Source: DASYXZ01 sp035308965 (GTDB taxonomy: Bacteria > Acidobacteriota > Terriglobia > UBA7540). Taken from it: DNA of 64,000 bases. A model generated the notes under the pieces. It saw only the letters and a program-made list of their open reading frames with translations, did no database searches and was not told where the DNA came from. Location: positions 35,867 to 99,866 of the forward strand of contig DATGFN010000024.1 of NCBI GenBank assembly GCA_035308965.1, in the 5' to 3' direction. Made by a program: the position numbers and the translations under genes. This document shows, in pieces, positions 17,061-25,957 of the stretch (within the stretch, counting starts at the first letter, position 1; each line of letters begins with the position of its first letter).

Positions 17061-17831
17061 ATGAATGAATTTCCCCGATTCGATCTGGCCGGTCAAACGG
17101 CTTTGGTGACGGGCGCGGCGCGCGGCCTGGGGCGCGCGATCTCTTTGGCGCTTGCTCATGCCGGAGCAGACGTTGCTTTGGGTCTGCGCGATTTGAAAAC
17201 GGGCGGTGAGTTGGTGCAGGAGATCGAAAAGCTGGGCCGCAGGGCCCTCCCCTTGCAAATGGACATCACCAACCTTGCCCAGGTTTTCAAAGCGATTGAA
17301 ACCACTGTGGCGCAATTCGGCAGGATCGATATCCTGGTGAACAATGCCGGCGGAGGATTCACTCATCTGGCCGAGGATGTGCCCGAAACTGAGTTTGACC
17401 AGACCGTCGCCTTGAATCTGAAAGGTACATTCTTTGCCAGTCAGGCGGCGGGGAAGGTGATGATCCGGCAAGGCCATGGCCGCATCATTAACCTGAGCTC
17501 GCAGGCGGGCTTTGTGGCATTGCCCACGGAGTCGGTTTACTGTATGACCAAGGCCGGCATATCGCATCTCACCAAATGCCTGGCCGTCGAGTGGGGAAAG
17601 TACAACATCACAGTGAATTCCGTCGCGCCCACTTTCATCAGGACACCAGGCACCGAGGAGGCGCTGACCGACCCTGCTTTCCGCGCTGACGTGATCGAGC
17701 GCATCGCCGGGTTGCACCGGATCGGCGAACCCGTGGATGTGGCCGGCGCCGTGGTGTTCCTGGCGTCGCCAGCCGCCTCGCTGATTACCGGGCATACCAT
17801 CCTCATCGACGGAGGGTGGACGGCACGATGA
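17061..17831 (+). CDS. Short-chain dehydrogenase/reductase (SDR)
   Basis: A 256-residue classical SDR. The NAD(P) motif TGAARGLG, the structural NNAG, the catalytic Ser (INLSSQ) and YCMTK (YxxxK) are all visible, and the C-terminus ends in ITGHTILIDGGW. Length is typical. The start at 17061 has GAGGAGGC upstream. Closest known types are 3-oxoacyl-ACP reductase or sugar-dehydrogenase-like SDRs, but substrate cannot be assigned. No operon partner is evident; the next gene starts 171 bp later. Confidence 0.93.
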   Translation: MNEFPRFDLAGQTALVTGAARGLGRAISLALAHAGADVALGLRDLKTGGELVQEIEKLGRRALPLQMDITNLAQVFKAIETTVAQFGRIDILVNNAGGGFTHLAEDVPETEFDQTVALNLKGTFFASQAAGKVMIRQGHGRIINLSSQAGFVALPTESVYCMTKAGISHLTKCLAVEWGKYNITVNSVAPTFIRTPGTEEALTDPAFRADVIERIAGLHRIGEPVDVAGAVVFLASPAASLITGHTILIDGGWTAR

Positions 17832-18002
17832 CAGACCTGGCGATAGACCCCTATAAGCGAGTTACTTTTCCCAACCAATTAGTTCCAGCGTAATATAATG
17901 ACTCGTCCGATCTTCGGGTAATATCCCGGTTTGCATCGCTAGGAGCGCGGGCGATTTTTGCGATTTGATAAACGTCGGCATGAAACTCAATCTGGAAGTG
18001 CG

Positions 18003-21000
18003 ATGACCCTATCCTCAGGAACCTTCAAACCTGTCCGACTCATTCTCGCTTTTGCCTTTGTCCTGCTGCTGAGTTGCATTCTGCATAGAGTGCTGGGCGC
18101 GCAATCGTCCCCTAAATCCCCCGCGGCGAAATCCCCTGAAACCGCGAAGACTGCGGGAAAATCCGCGCCACTCCGGCCGGCGGCGATCCAAACCCTTCGC
18201 AATATCGGCAAGGCATATTACGAGCAAGGCAAGTATCCCGAGTCGGTGGGAGAATTTCAAAAAGTCATCGCCACGGATCATGCGTTGGCGACCGACCACA
18301 TGGATCTCGCTCTGGGCCTGATGCAAGCGGATAAATTGGACGAAGCGCTGGGTGAGATGACCACCGCCAAGCAGATGGACCCCAAGCTGGTGGCCATCGA
18401 TTACAACCTGGGGATCCTCTACAAGCGCGAAGCGCGTTACCCTGACTCCGAAGCCGCCCTGAAGCGCGTTATCGAAGCCGACCCCCATGAGCCCTCGGCC
18501 TGGTTAAATCTCGGCGTGGTCTATTACAGCGAGAACAAACTGCCGGACGCCGTGGCCGCATACCAGCACATCGTCGATATGGGTTTCGGCCGGGGCCAGA
18601 ACTTCTATGTGGTCGCGTTGTTCAGGATGTTTGCGGCCCTCAACCGCATGAAGCGGACGGCGGAGGCGCAAAAATATCTCGCCCTGCACGCCAAGGTAAA
18701 TGACAAAGTGCCCAGCGTTTCGGTTCAAACCGCCGCGCTCGAAGGCGGCAGGTATGGCGCCATCCTCGTGCCCGCGGCGGCCGCGTCGAGTCCGCCCGAA
18801 AACACATTGCAGGAGCGCATTACTTTTGCCGACATTACTTCGAAGTTGGGAATCAAATTTTCCGAGAGCAATTCCGCCGATGCGCGTATGCCTTCTGGGG
18901 CTTCTGGGCTCGCGCAACGCCTGGCTGATCCCCATCTCTCTCCAGCCATAGCCGTGGGCGATTATGACGGCGACGGTCATCCTGATCTGTATATAGTTCT
19001 GCCCGCGGGCGCCAACCATTTGTTTCATAACAACGGCGACGGCACCTTCAGCGACGTAACGGCAAAAGCGGGCGTGGCCGGTCCCGGCACCAGCCTATCC
19101 GCCACCTTCGCCGACTACGACAACAGCGGGCATCCCAGCCTCTTCGTCGTCGGCTACGACGGCGTGACGCTCTATCACAATAATGGCGATGGAACTTTTT
19201 CTGACGTCACAGAAAAGGCGGGACTGAAAGCCAAACGAAATGAGCTCGATAATTGCGCGTTGCTGTTTGACGCTGACGATGATGGCTTCCTCGATCTGGT
19301 TGTGACTTCTTACGTGGACATGAGCGATCTCTCGCAAGGTGAGAAGCTGGTCTTCCCCGGAGGGCCGCAGGGAACGCAAAGTCATTTCTATCGCAACAAT
19401 GGTGACGGCACATTTAGCGACATCACGGAAGCATCGGGACTTGGGTCGGCCAAGGGTCGAATGCGGGGCGCGGTGTTCGCCGATTTCAATAACGACGGCT
19501 ATTCCGATCTTCTTTTCTTCCGCGATGACGGCCCGCCGATGCTTTTTGTCAATCAGGGCGAAGACAAGTTTATTGACCGGACAGCCGAGGCGGGGCCGGC
19601 ACTAGCCCAAATCGTGGCCCTCGACGCGCAGGTGGCAGACTTCAATCACGATGGCAATTTTGACCTTGTGCTTTGGGGGAAGGACACCTATTCGGTTCTG
19701 CTCAACCGCGGAAATGCAAAGTTTGAAAGCGCGCGCAATCTTCCCACCCTCAAATTCGACCCCAAATCCTTCAGTTTTCGGGGTACTGTCGCAGACGTAA
19801 GCGGCACCGGATATCCGGACCTTGTGGCAGTTGACGCGGATGGGAAATGGCATCTTATCGCCAACCGCGGCGGAAATTTTGTTGATGCTCCTCTTAATCT
19901 TTCACCCGGCAAGGCTGAAGGCGCAAGCGCAGCGGGACAGATAAGTGGAGGAGACACGCTGGCCTGGGTCGCACCTGCCTGGTTATCCAGCCCCGGCAAG
20001 CTTGATCTGCTCACCCTCACCCACGCGGGGAAATTCACTGCGTATGAAAAAGAAGGCCCGCCCGCGCGCTGGCTGGAAGTGAAATTGACCGGCTCCAAGA
20101 GCAACATGCAAGGCGTGGGCACCATCATTGAATTGAAGGCTGGGAATTTTTACGAGAAAGTGATGGCAACCGGCGGCCCGGTGAATATTTTTACCGGCGG
20201 CCTTGCGAAGTTGGACGTGGTGCGCGTGACGTGGCCCAACCAGATTATTCAGAATTCGATTGGCGTGGCCACCAACAAGCCCATTGAAATGCGCGAGTCC
20301 GAACGATTGTCCAGCTCCTGCCCGTTCCTTTACGTTTGGAATGGAACCCGCTTCGTCTACTACACGGATATTCTGGGCATGGCGCCACTCGGCGAACTCT
20401 CTCCTGACGGAAGCTGGTCGGTTCCGAATCCGCAGGAATTCGTGCGCCTCCCGGGCGATCTGCACCCTCGGGATGGCTTGTACACTTTTCAAGTGACCGA
20501 CGAAATGCGCGAAGCTGATTTTGTGGACCAGCTTCGCCTGATTGCTATTGACCATCCCGTGACAGAAGAAATCTATTCCAACGAAATCGCCACCTCGGCG
20601 CCTGTACCTCCATCGCTGTATATCATCCGCGGGAAACACGCACCTGTTTCAGCCGAGGACGATGCGGGACGCGACTTGTTGCCGGAAATTCTCTCCGCCG
20701 ATGGCCAATACCCCACCGGCTTTGGGCGCAATCGTATCCTCGGCCTGGCGGATACTCACTCTCTGACGCTCGATCTCGGTGAATTTCCCGGGAGCGCGCC
20801 CGTCTCCCTCTGGTTGAATGGCTGGGTCTTCTGGACCGACTCCAACGCTTCGCGGGCGTTGATGAACAATTCAAAGCTTCAGATGGTGATGCCCTATCTC
20901 CAAGTCCGCGATGCGAAGGGCAACTGGGTGACGGTGGTTTCCGACATGGGATTGCCGAGTGGAACCAACCGCACTATGCGCGTGGACCTGAATGGGAAAT

Positions 21001-21605
21001 TTCCCACCCGCGATCATCACGTGCGCATCGTCACCAATCTATGCGTCTATTGGGACCAGATTTTCTACTCGATGGGCGACACCGAGATTCACCATGCCGC
21101 AGGTGCCCCGGTGGAATTACCGCTCATTTCCGCCGACCTGCACTATCGCGGCTTCTCCACTCCAACCAGTGATCCCGACCACGAGAAGCCCGACACATTT
21201 GAATACGCCAAATTAATGCTCGATGCGCCCTGGAATCCCATGCGCGGCGACTACACTCGCTACGGCGAGGTGAAAACGCTTCTCGATTCGCCCGACGACC
21301 GCGAGGTGGTGATGAGTACGGGCGATGAAATCACCGTATCCTTTGACGGCCAAAATTTGACTGCGCTTGAACCCGGCATGAAGCGCGACTTCTTCCTTTA
21401 CACGGCAGGGTATGCCAAAGACGGCGAGCCCAACTCGGCGTTTTCCAAAGTAGTCGGGCCTCTGCCTTTCCGGGCCATGTCCAAATTTCCTTATGAGGCC
21501 CCTGAACATTTCCCCGACGATGCCGCGCACCAGGAATACCTGCGTGAATTTGAAACGCGCCCCGGACATTTGCTGATCCCGCCTATCGCGCCTGCGCTTC
21601 CTTAG
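18003..21605 (+). CDS. CRTAC1-family giant protein: TPR, FG-GAP/VCBS repeats, ASPIC/UnbV domain
   Basis: About 1200 residues from the ATG at 18003 (an upstream TTG at 17958 is less likely). A signal peptide (about 1-32) is followed by a TPR region to about 190 (KAYYEQGKYPESVGEFQKVI). FG-GAP/VCBS repeats with calcium-binding DYDGDGHPD, DADDDGFLD and DFNNDGYSD loops run to about 590. An ASPIC/UnbV module follows (about 650-740, TGSKSNMQGVGTIIELKAG). The remaining about 460 residues are beta rich with no motif I recognise (LYVWNGTRFVYYTDILG is a landmark). It is probably extracellular and repeat-mediated. Its function is unknown. Confidence 0.88.
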   Translation: MTLSSGTFKPVRLILAFAFVLLLSCILHRVLGAQSSPKSPAAKSPETAKTAGKSAPLRPAAIQTLRNIGKAYYEQGKYPESVGEFQKVIATDHALATDHMDLALGLMQADKLDEALGEMTTAKQMDPKLVAIDYNLGILYKREARYPDSEAALKRVIEADPHEPSAWLNLGVVYYSENKLPDAVAAYQHIVDMGFGRGQNFYVVALFRMFAALNRMKRTAEAQKYLALHAKVNDKVPSVSVQTAALEGGRYGAILVPAAAASSPPENTLQERITFADITSKLGIKFSESNSADARMPSGASGLAQRLADPHLSPAIAVGDYDGDGHPDLYIVLPAGANHLFHNNGDGTFSDVTAKAGVAGPGTSLSATFADYDNSGHPSLFVVGYDGVTLYHNNGDGTFSDVTEKAGLKAKRNELDNCALLFDADDDGFLDLVVTSYVDMSDLSQGEKLVFPGGPQGTQSHFYRNNGDGTFSDITEASGLGSAKGRMRGAVFADFNNDGYSDLLFFRDDGPPMLFVNQGEDKFIDRTAEAGPALAQIVALDAQVADFNHDGNFDLVLWGKDTYSVLLNRGNAKFESARNLPTLKFDPKSFSFRGTVADVSGTGYPDLVAVDADGKWHLIANRGGNFVDAPLNLSPGKAEGASAAGQISGGDTLAWVAPAWLSSPGKLDLLTLTHAGKFTAYEKEGPPARWLEVKLTGSKSNMQGVGTIIELKAGNFYEKVMATGGPVNIFTGGLAKLDVVRVTWPNQIIQNSIGVATNKPIEMRESERLSSSCPFLYVWNGTRFVYYTDILGMAPLGELSPDGSWSVPNPQEFVRLPGDLHPRDGLYTFQVTDEMREADFVDQLRLIAIDHPVTEEIYSNEIATSAPVPPSLYIIRGKHAPVSAEDDAGRDLLPEILSADGQYPTGFGRNRILGLADTHSLTLDLGEFPGSAPVSLWLNGWVFWTDSNASRALMNNSKLQMVMPYLQVRDAKGNWVTVVSDMGLPSGTNRTMRVDLNGKFPTRDHHVRIVTNLCVYWDQIFYSMGDTEIHHAAGAPVELPLISADLHYRGFSTPTSDPDHEKPDTFEYAKLMLDAPWNPMRGDYTRYGEVKTLLDSPDDREVVMSTGDEITVSFDGQNLTALEPGMKRDFFLYTAGYAKDGEPNSAFSKVVGPLPFRAMSKFPYEAPEHFPDDAAHQEYLREFETRPGHLLIPPIAPALP

Positions 21606-21663
21606 ATACGGAACCTACAGGAACTCATGCCATGCGACATGCCAGGGCTCGCGCCGATATGTC

Positions 21664-21772
21664 TTCCTGAGCGAAGCGAAGGATCCTTTTCATTCCTCTT
21701 CAACAAAGCGCTTCGCCAGTTTCCTCTAAGAAACTGAAGGGGATTCTTCGCTTCGCTCAGGATGACAGACCA
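21664..21772. repeat. Dispersed repeat with CTGAGCGAAGCGAAGGATCC arms, copy A
   Basis: CTGAGCGAAGCGAAGGATCC near 21668 is mirrored by GATTCTTCGCTTCGCTCAGG near 21743. The core (TTTTCATTCCTCTTCAACAA, then AAACTGAAGGGGATTC) is closely matched at 22700-22797. It lies between convergent genes and could act in transcription termination. Confidence 0.7.
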
Positions 21773-21788
21773 GGCGCGGGCACGGGGC

Positions 21789-22580
21789 CTAGGAAGGTAA
21801 GCCCTCGTGAGGGCTTTGGGCCTGGAGGATGTATGCTTCGGCGCGCTTGAATCCGCTTTCAATCCCGCGAAACGCGGCAACGCGGTCCTGCAAATCATAG
21901 AACTTTTCGGGAGTCTGCGAGGCGTGGGCGTAGCAGGCAGCGCGTTTGCGGGGCTCGACTGCCGTGATATCCACATAATGGGTGGGAGCGAATTGAAGAG
22001 TATCTTCTCCGTTCGAGACTTCGTAATAATAAAGAGCAAACTTCTTGCCCAGGCGCAGCCAGGCGTCAAAGGAAAGAGCGGAGATGGCGCGATGGTCGCG
22101 ATGCTGATCAATCGGCCATTGGGTAATAACCACATCGGGGCGCTCGCCCTCCAGGATTTTCAGGTAATCGTCAAAATGCGCGGCATCAAGAACGGCGTGG
22201 CCGTTGAGTTGTCCGGCGTAGGCGGGGCGCGCCTTCAGAAGCTCGCATGCCTTGGCCGCCTCGGCCATCCTGATGTTGGCCGGCGCCCCGCCCTGGGCTG
22301 GCGGCCACTCACCATTGTTCAGGTACAGCAGAACCACCGCGTGGCCGAGATCCGAGTAGCGCGCCACCGTGCCGCCGCATCCGTATTCGGGATCACCCGG
22401 ATGGCCGCCGGCAACAACCACTTTCAGTTTGCGCGCTGCGGGCGCCTCCTGTGCAGATGGAGGAGCGGTGCGGGAGGCCATCACCTCGCGAGCCGCGGCC
22501 ATCCCCGGCAATCCGGCGGCCAGCGCGGCGGTCACTCGACCGGCGCGGGCCAGTGCTTGTCGACGGGTTGGAGATTTCAT
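21789..22580 (-). CDS. Exported PIG-L/LmbE-family deacetylase
   Basis: A 263-residue zinc-dependent N-deacetylase-type protein. The N-terminus has a twin-arginine-like signal (RRQALARAGRVTAAL). The metal motif near residue 58 reads GGHPGDPEYGCGGT, where HPGD replaces the common HPDD. The second metal motif is QHRDHRA. The family removes acetyl groups from GlcNAc-containing or related substrates. The ATG at 22580 has GGAG 7 nt upstream. The Asp-to-Gly change at the third motif position is common in some LmbE subgroups, so activity is likely but unproven. Confidence 0.88.
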   Translation of the reverse strand: MKSPTRRQALARAGRVTAALAAGLPGMAAAREVMASRTAPPSAQEAPAARKLKVVVAGGHPGDPEYGCGGTVARYSDLGHAVVLLYLNNGEWPPAQGGAPANIRMAEAAKACELLKARPAYAGQLNGHAVLDAAHFDDYLKILEGERPDVVITQWPIDQHRDHRAISALSFDAWLRLGKKFALYYYEVSNGEDTLQFAPTHYVDITAVEPRKRAACYAHASQTPEKFYDLQDRVAAFRGIESGFKRAEAYILQAQSPHEGLPS

Positions 22581-22689
22581 GGGGTCGCTCCGAATAGTTG
22601 GAATTGAATCGTTTCGCTGGGCAGGTGAATTAATCTAGCCCGGCCCTGTCGATGTTACTACAGCAATGGACTCAACAATCCGCGAACGC

Positions 22690-22797
22690 TTTGGCGAAGC
22701 GAACTTTTTCATTCCTTTTGAACGAAGTGCTTTGTGAGTTTCCCTTAAGCAACTGAAAAGGATCCTTCTCCCACGGCTGCGGGATCAGGATGACAGA
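22690..22797. repeat. Dispersed repeat, copy B
   Basis: It aligns with 21664-21772: GGCGAAGCGAACTTTTTCAT, then GAAGTGCTTTGTGAGTTTCC, then AACTGAAAAGGATCC and CAGGATGACAGATCA. The outer arm differs here (CCACGGCTGCGGGATCAGG). The copies are about 1 kb apart, either side of the PIG-L gene. It is non-coding. Confidence 0.65.
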
Positions 22798-22876
22798 TCA
22801 GTCGGATTCCCGACCGCCGAGCCACCTCCCGGCTTGTAGTAAAATGAAAGATTAGAGTTCCGGCTTTAGAACCAAC

Positions 22877-24178
22877 ATGGGCGCAGACAAACCAGAAGCA
22901 ATAAGTGCAACAATCATCGAGCCGATCGTGGAGCGCGGTCACGTGGCTTCCATGTTTCGGTCACTCGGCACGCGCGATTTTGCCCTCTTCTGGTCCGGGA
23001 ATTTCCTTTCCAACATCGGCACCTGGATGCAGACCATTGCCCTGGGATGGGTGATTCTGGTGATGACCAATTCCCCCTTCCTGTTGGGCCTGAATGGCTT
23101 TCTGAGTCAGATTCCATCCTTCCTGTTTGCCCTGCCGGGTGGCGCCATCGCAGACCGGCTAAGCCGCCGGCGGTTGATGCTCTGGACGCAGGCCACCATG
23201 ATGCTTCTGGCCTTCGTGCTGGCGGTGTTAACCTCGCTGCATCGAATCAAAGTGGTGGAAATCCTGATAATCAGTTTCCTTGCCGGAGTGGCCTCCGCCC
23301 TAAATTATCCCGCCTACCAATCCCTGTATCCGGACCTGGTAAAGCGCGAGGACCTGGTGAATGCGGTGGCTTTGAATTCCGCCCAGTTTAACATGTCGAG
23401 GGCGATTGGGCCCACGCTGGCGGGGTTGACGCTCGGGTCTCTCGGCGCCGCGGCCTGCTTCTACCTTAACTCGGTTAGTTTTTTGGCGTTGATTATTGCC
23501 TTGCTGATCATCGTGATTCCCCCGCGCGAGGTTCACAAGGGACCTTCATTCTGGGCGGCAATGATGGACGGCATGCGCTACTACCATCAGAACCCGCTCT
23601 TCATTATTCTTCTCACCGTCCCCGCATTTTTAAGCTTGCTGGGGCTGCCCTTTATAGTGCTGATGCCCGTCTACGCGCGCGACTTGATCAAAGTGGGTGC
23701 TTCCGGCCTCGGTTATTTGATGGCGGGCGCGGGGTTGGGAGCGGTGGCTTCCGCCCTGGTACTGGCGGCGCGAACCAAAGCGGACGAACGCCGCGGCGGC
23801 ACCATTCTGGTGAGCGCCTCAATTTTCTCGCTTGCCCTCATCCTGCTCGCGGACGCGCATCAATTCTGGTGGGCATTTGCACTGCTGGTTGTTTTGGGCG
23901 CAACCATGGTGGGCTCGCTCACGCTTACCAATATGACTCTGCAAATGAGCAGCCCGCCGATGCTGCGCGGCCGTATCATGAGCTTGTTTTTTATGGCCAT
24001 GTCGGGCCTGTTGCCGTTCGGGAGTTTGCAGGCGGGAGCGGTGGCCCAGACGCTGGGCACTCGGTTCGCCCTGACCTGGGCGGGAGGAGTTTGCCTGTTT
24101 TATTTCCTGGGGGTCCTGATTCTCCTCCCCCGCATTCGCCGGGCAGCGGGGGCGCAGGGCGAGTTCAAGCGCAATTAA
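22877..24178 (+). CDS. MFS transporter, MFS_3/EntS-type exporter
   Basis: A 433-residue polytopic protein with about 12 predicted membrane helices. The family entry FRSLGTRDFALFWSGNFLSN, the loop ADRLSRRRLMLWTQ between helices 2 and 3, and NSAQFNMSRAIGPTLAGL in helix 5 are typical of MFS_3 exporters (EntS-like). Members usually export siderophores or small hydrophobic compounds; the substrate here is unknown. No biosynthetic gene cluster is adjacent. The ATG is at 22877 with a weak ribosome site. Confidence 0.9.
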   Translation: MGADKPEAISATIIEPIVERGHVASMFRSLGTRDFALFWSGNFLSNIGTWMQTIALGWVILVMTNSPFLLGLNGFLSQIPSFLFALPGGAIADRLSRRRLMLWTQATMMLLAFVLAVLTSLHRIKVVEILIISFLAGVASALNYPAYQSLYPDLVKREDLVNAVALNSAQFNMSRAIGPTLAGLTLGSLGAAACFYLNSVSFLALIIALLIIVIPPREVHKGPSFWAAMMDGMRYYHQNPLFIILLTVPAFLSLLGLPFIVLMPVYARDLIKVGASGLGYLMAGAGLGAVASALVLAARTKADERRGGTILVSASIFSLALILLADAHQFWWAFALLVVLGATMVGSLTLTNMTLQMSSPPMLRGRIMSLFFMAMSGLLPFGSLQAGAVAQTLGTRFALTWAGGVCLFYFLGVLILLPRIRRAAGAQGEFKRN

Positions 24179-24204
24179 CACAAGCTTAGCTCGCGGATGT
24201 TGCC

Positions 24205-24256
24205 AGACCCCCTCACCCCCGCCCCCTCTTCCGCAAGGGGAGAGGGGAGAAAGAAA
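24205..24256. repeat. C-rich/G-rich dispersed hairpin repeat, second copy
   Basis: CCCCCTCACCCCCGCCCCCT then CCGCAAGGGGAGAGGGGAGA match the layout at 12080-12122. The rest of the 24179-24477 gap has no supported gene. Confidence 0.6.
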
Positions 24257-24477
24257 TCATTAAATTGCATCAACACATTTACTAGAGGTTTGATCACAAT
24301 GACGTATTTACAAGAGGCGGTGCTATCAAATCTGAGAACATAACCCTCGGTCGCCACGCCGGCAGAGGGGTGGGGACCCCAGGTTCTTCCCTGGTGGGTC
24401 GCCTGGGCGAGACGGGTGAGGGGGCCTCCAAATGAGAAGGCAAAAGGCGCGCGCTAAAATGCACGGGAGCGCGGAAA

Positions 24478-25710
24478 TTATTTCTTCTTCTTGGGATCCT
24501 GAAGGCCTTCCTCAACCAATTTGGTAAAGGCTTCGGGCTCTGCCCCGACCAAGGTTCTGCCATTGATAAAGAAAGTGGGAGTGCTGTTCACATCGAGATC
24601 TTTGGCCTCTTTCATATTGGCCTCGATGGGAGGAAGAGACGCTTTGGAGTCCATGCATCCGGCGAGTTGCACTTTGTCAATGCCCGCCTGCTGGCCGATA
24701 TTGAGCAACAAGTCCCGCACCGAAGATTGGTTTGCCTTGATGGCTTCAAACTCACCCTGGCGCTGGAAAATCAGAGTTCGGTAGGGCAGGTAGAGACTCG
24801 GATTCATGCGGTACGCGCACTGGTCGGCGATGGCCGCCGGCATGGCGAATTCGTGAAACTGAAGCGGAAATTCTTTGAAAACTACGCGCACTTTGTCTTT
24901 ATACATGGGCAGAATGGTCTTCTCCAGGTAATCGTGCGCATGCGCGCAAGTGGGACACTCCAAGTCGGCGAACTCCACGATGGTTACCGGCGCATTTTTG
25001 GGGCCCGTTTCAGGCTGATTCTGAAGTATGAGCGTGTGCAGGGCTTTGGTGCGCGGGTCAACCGAAAGGTCGTAGATGTTTCCCAGGACCAGGAATTTGT
25101 GGTCGGACGTCACATAAGCCTCTAGGGTGGATTTCTTCCCGGCGTTATCGGCGGTAATCGTAGTCAAGAAGAAATTCGGGTACTGCGTGGTTCTGATTGT
25201 CCCTTTCGAAACCGCGATAGAGGGAGCAAGTTTGAACGCCTCCTGTACGCCGCGGGGGATGTCGTCGATGCCGCCATTGCCGAGTGGAACAAACGAGCTG
25301 GGCGAGGGTCCGTTGGCGGCCAGAAAACCCATCACCAGGTAATGACCATCTTTAGAGACGCTGACCTCAGACGACTTCTTGGAGGTGCTGGTCTTGTGAC
25401 CATCGTCCACGGAAACGATGGTATCCAGAAATTCCGGGTCGGGAGAATTGTGAAAAGGATCGAGGATCATTGCTGTAGTGCCGGGCACACCAAACTTGTC
25501 CCGGATGTACTGGATAACCTTGTCGCTGGAAGGTTCCTTTGTGGCCGTCCGGGCGCTGTGATGCGCGGCGCTCTTGGCCTGCCCCGAAATCATTCTTGAT
25601 TGGGCCAGAATAAGAACCGACACGCTGCAAAGTAATAAAAAAAATAATTTCGAACGACTACCCAAGTCTCTCACAAATTTCTTGATCAATTTATCTCTCC
25701 CGTTGCCCAC
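24478..25710 (-). CDS. DsbA-family thioredoxin-fold protein with N-terminal extension
   Basis: A 410-residue exported protein. An N-terminal hydrophobic segment (about 22-36) anchors or exports it. About 190 residues of beta-rich sequence follow, including a pair of half-repeats resembling each other (KDGHYLVMG and SDHKFLVLG). A thioredoxin_4/DsbA domain ends the chain (about 230-405). The active site CPTC lies in EFADLECPTCAH and the cis-proline in NSTPTFFINGRTLVG. It probably catalyses disulfide exchange in the periplasm. The start given is GTG at 25710; a TTG at 25689 with GGGAGA upstream is equally plausible. The C-terminus is a basic KKKK run. Confidence 0.88.
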   Translation of the reverse strand: MGNGRDKLIKKFVRDLGSRSKLFFLLLCSVSVLILAQSRMISGQAKSAAHHSARTATKEPSSDKVIQYIRDKFGVPGTTAMILDPFHNSPDPEFLDTIVSVDDGHKTSTSKKSSEVSVSKDGHYLVMGFLAANGPSPSSFVPLGNGGIDDIPRGVQEAFKLAPSIAVSKGTIRTTQYPNFFLTTITADNAGKKSTLEAYVTSDHKFLVLGNIYDLSVDPRTKALHTLILQNQPETGPKNAPVTIVEFADLECPTCAHAHDYLEKTILPMYKDKVRVVFKEFPLQFHEFAMPAAIADQCAYRMNPSLYLPYRTLIFQRQGEFEAIKANQSSVRDLLLNIGQQAGIDKVQLAGCMDSKASLPPIEANMKEAKDLDVNSTPTFFINGRTLVGAEPEAFTKLVEEGLQDPKKKK

Positions 25711-25792
25711 TCGTTAAAAATTGATTTTCTGCCCACCTCTAATTTTAACCAACTTGCGGGGCAAAAATCAATTTCTACGAGCTCACGGTGAT

Positions 25793-25876
25793 GGGTCAGT
25801 TTACGTAGAGGCGGCTTTACGCCGCCATATGGCGAGGTAAACTCGCCTCTACGAAACCAAGCTGACCCGTTACCTT
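25793..25876. repeat. Dispersed ~80-bp palindromic repeat, copy 2
   Basis: Near-identical to 786-870. Outer arms GGGTCAG (25793) and CTGACCC (25862) and inner arms GTAGAGGCG/CGCCTCTAC are inverted pairs. It lies 3' of the TonB-dependent receptor gene. Confidence 0.8.
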
Positions 25877-25957
25877 TCCGCGAGCCCGCACGGAGAGAAT
25901 GCGGGCTCGCGGGATGAACCCTCTTATCCCACGAGCTCATCGCAATCGTTGTCCACG

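Noticed and set aside
21807..22607. 266-residue plus-strand open frame
   Set aside because: Antisense to the PIG-L gene, which has a signal peptide and metal motifs.
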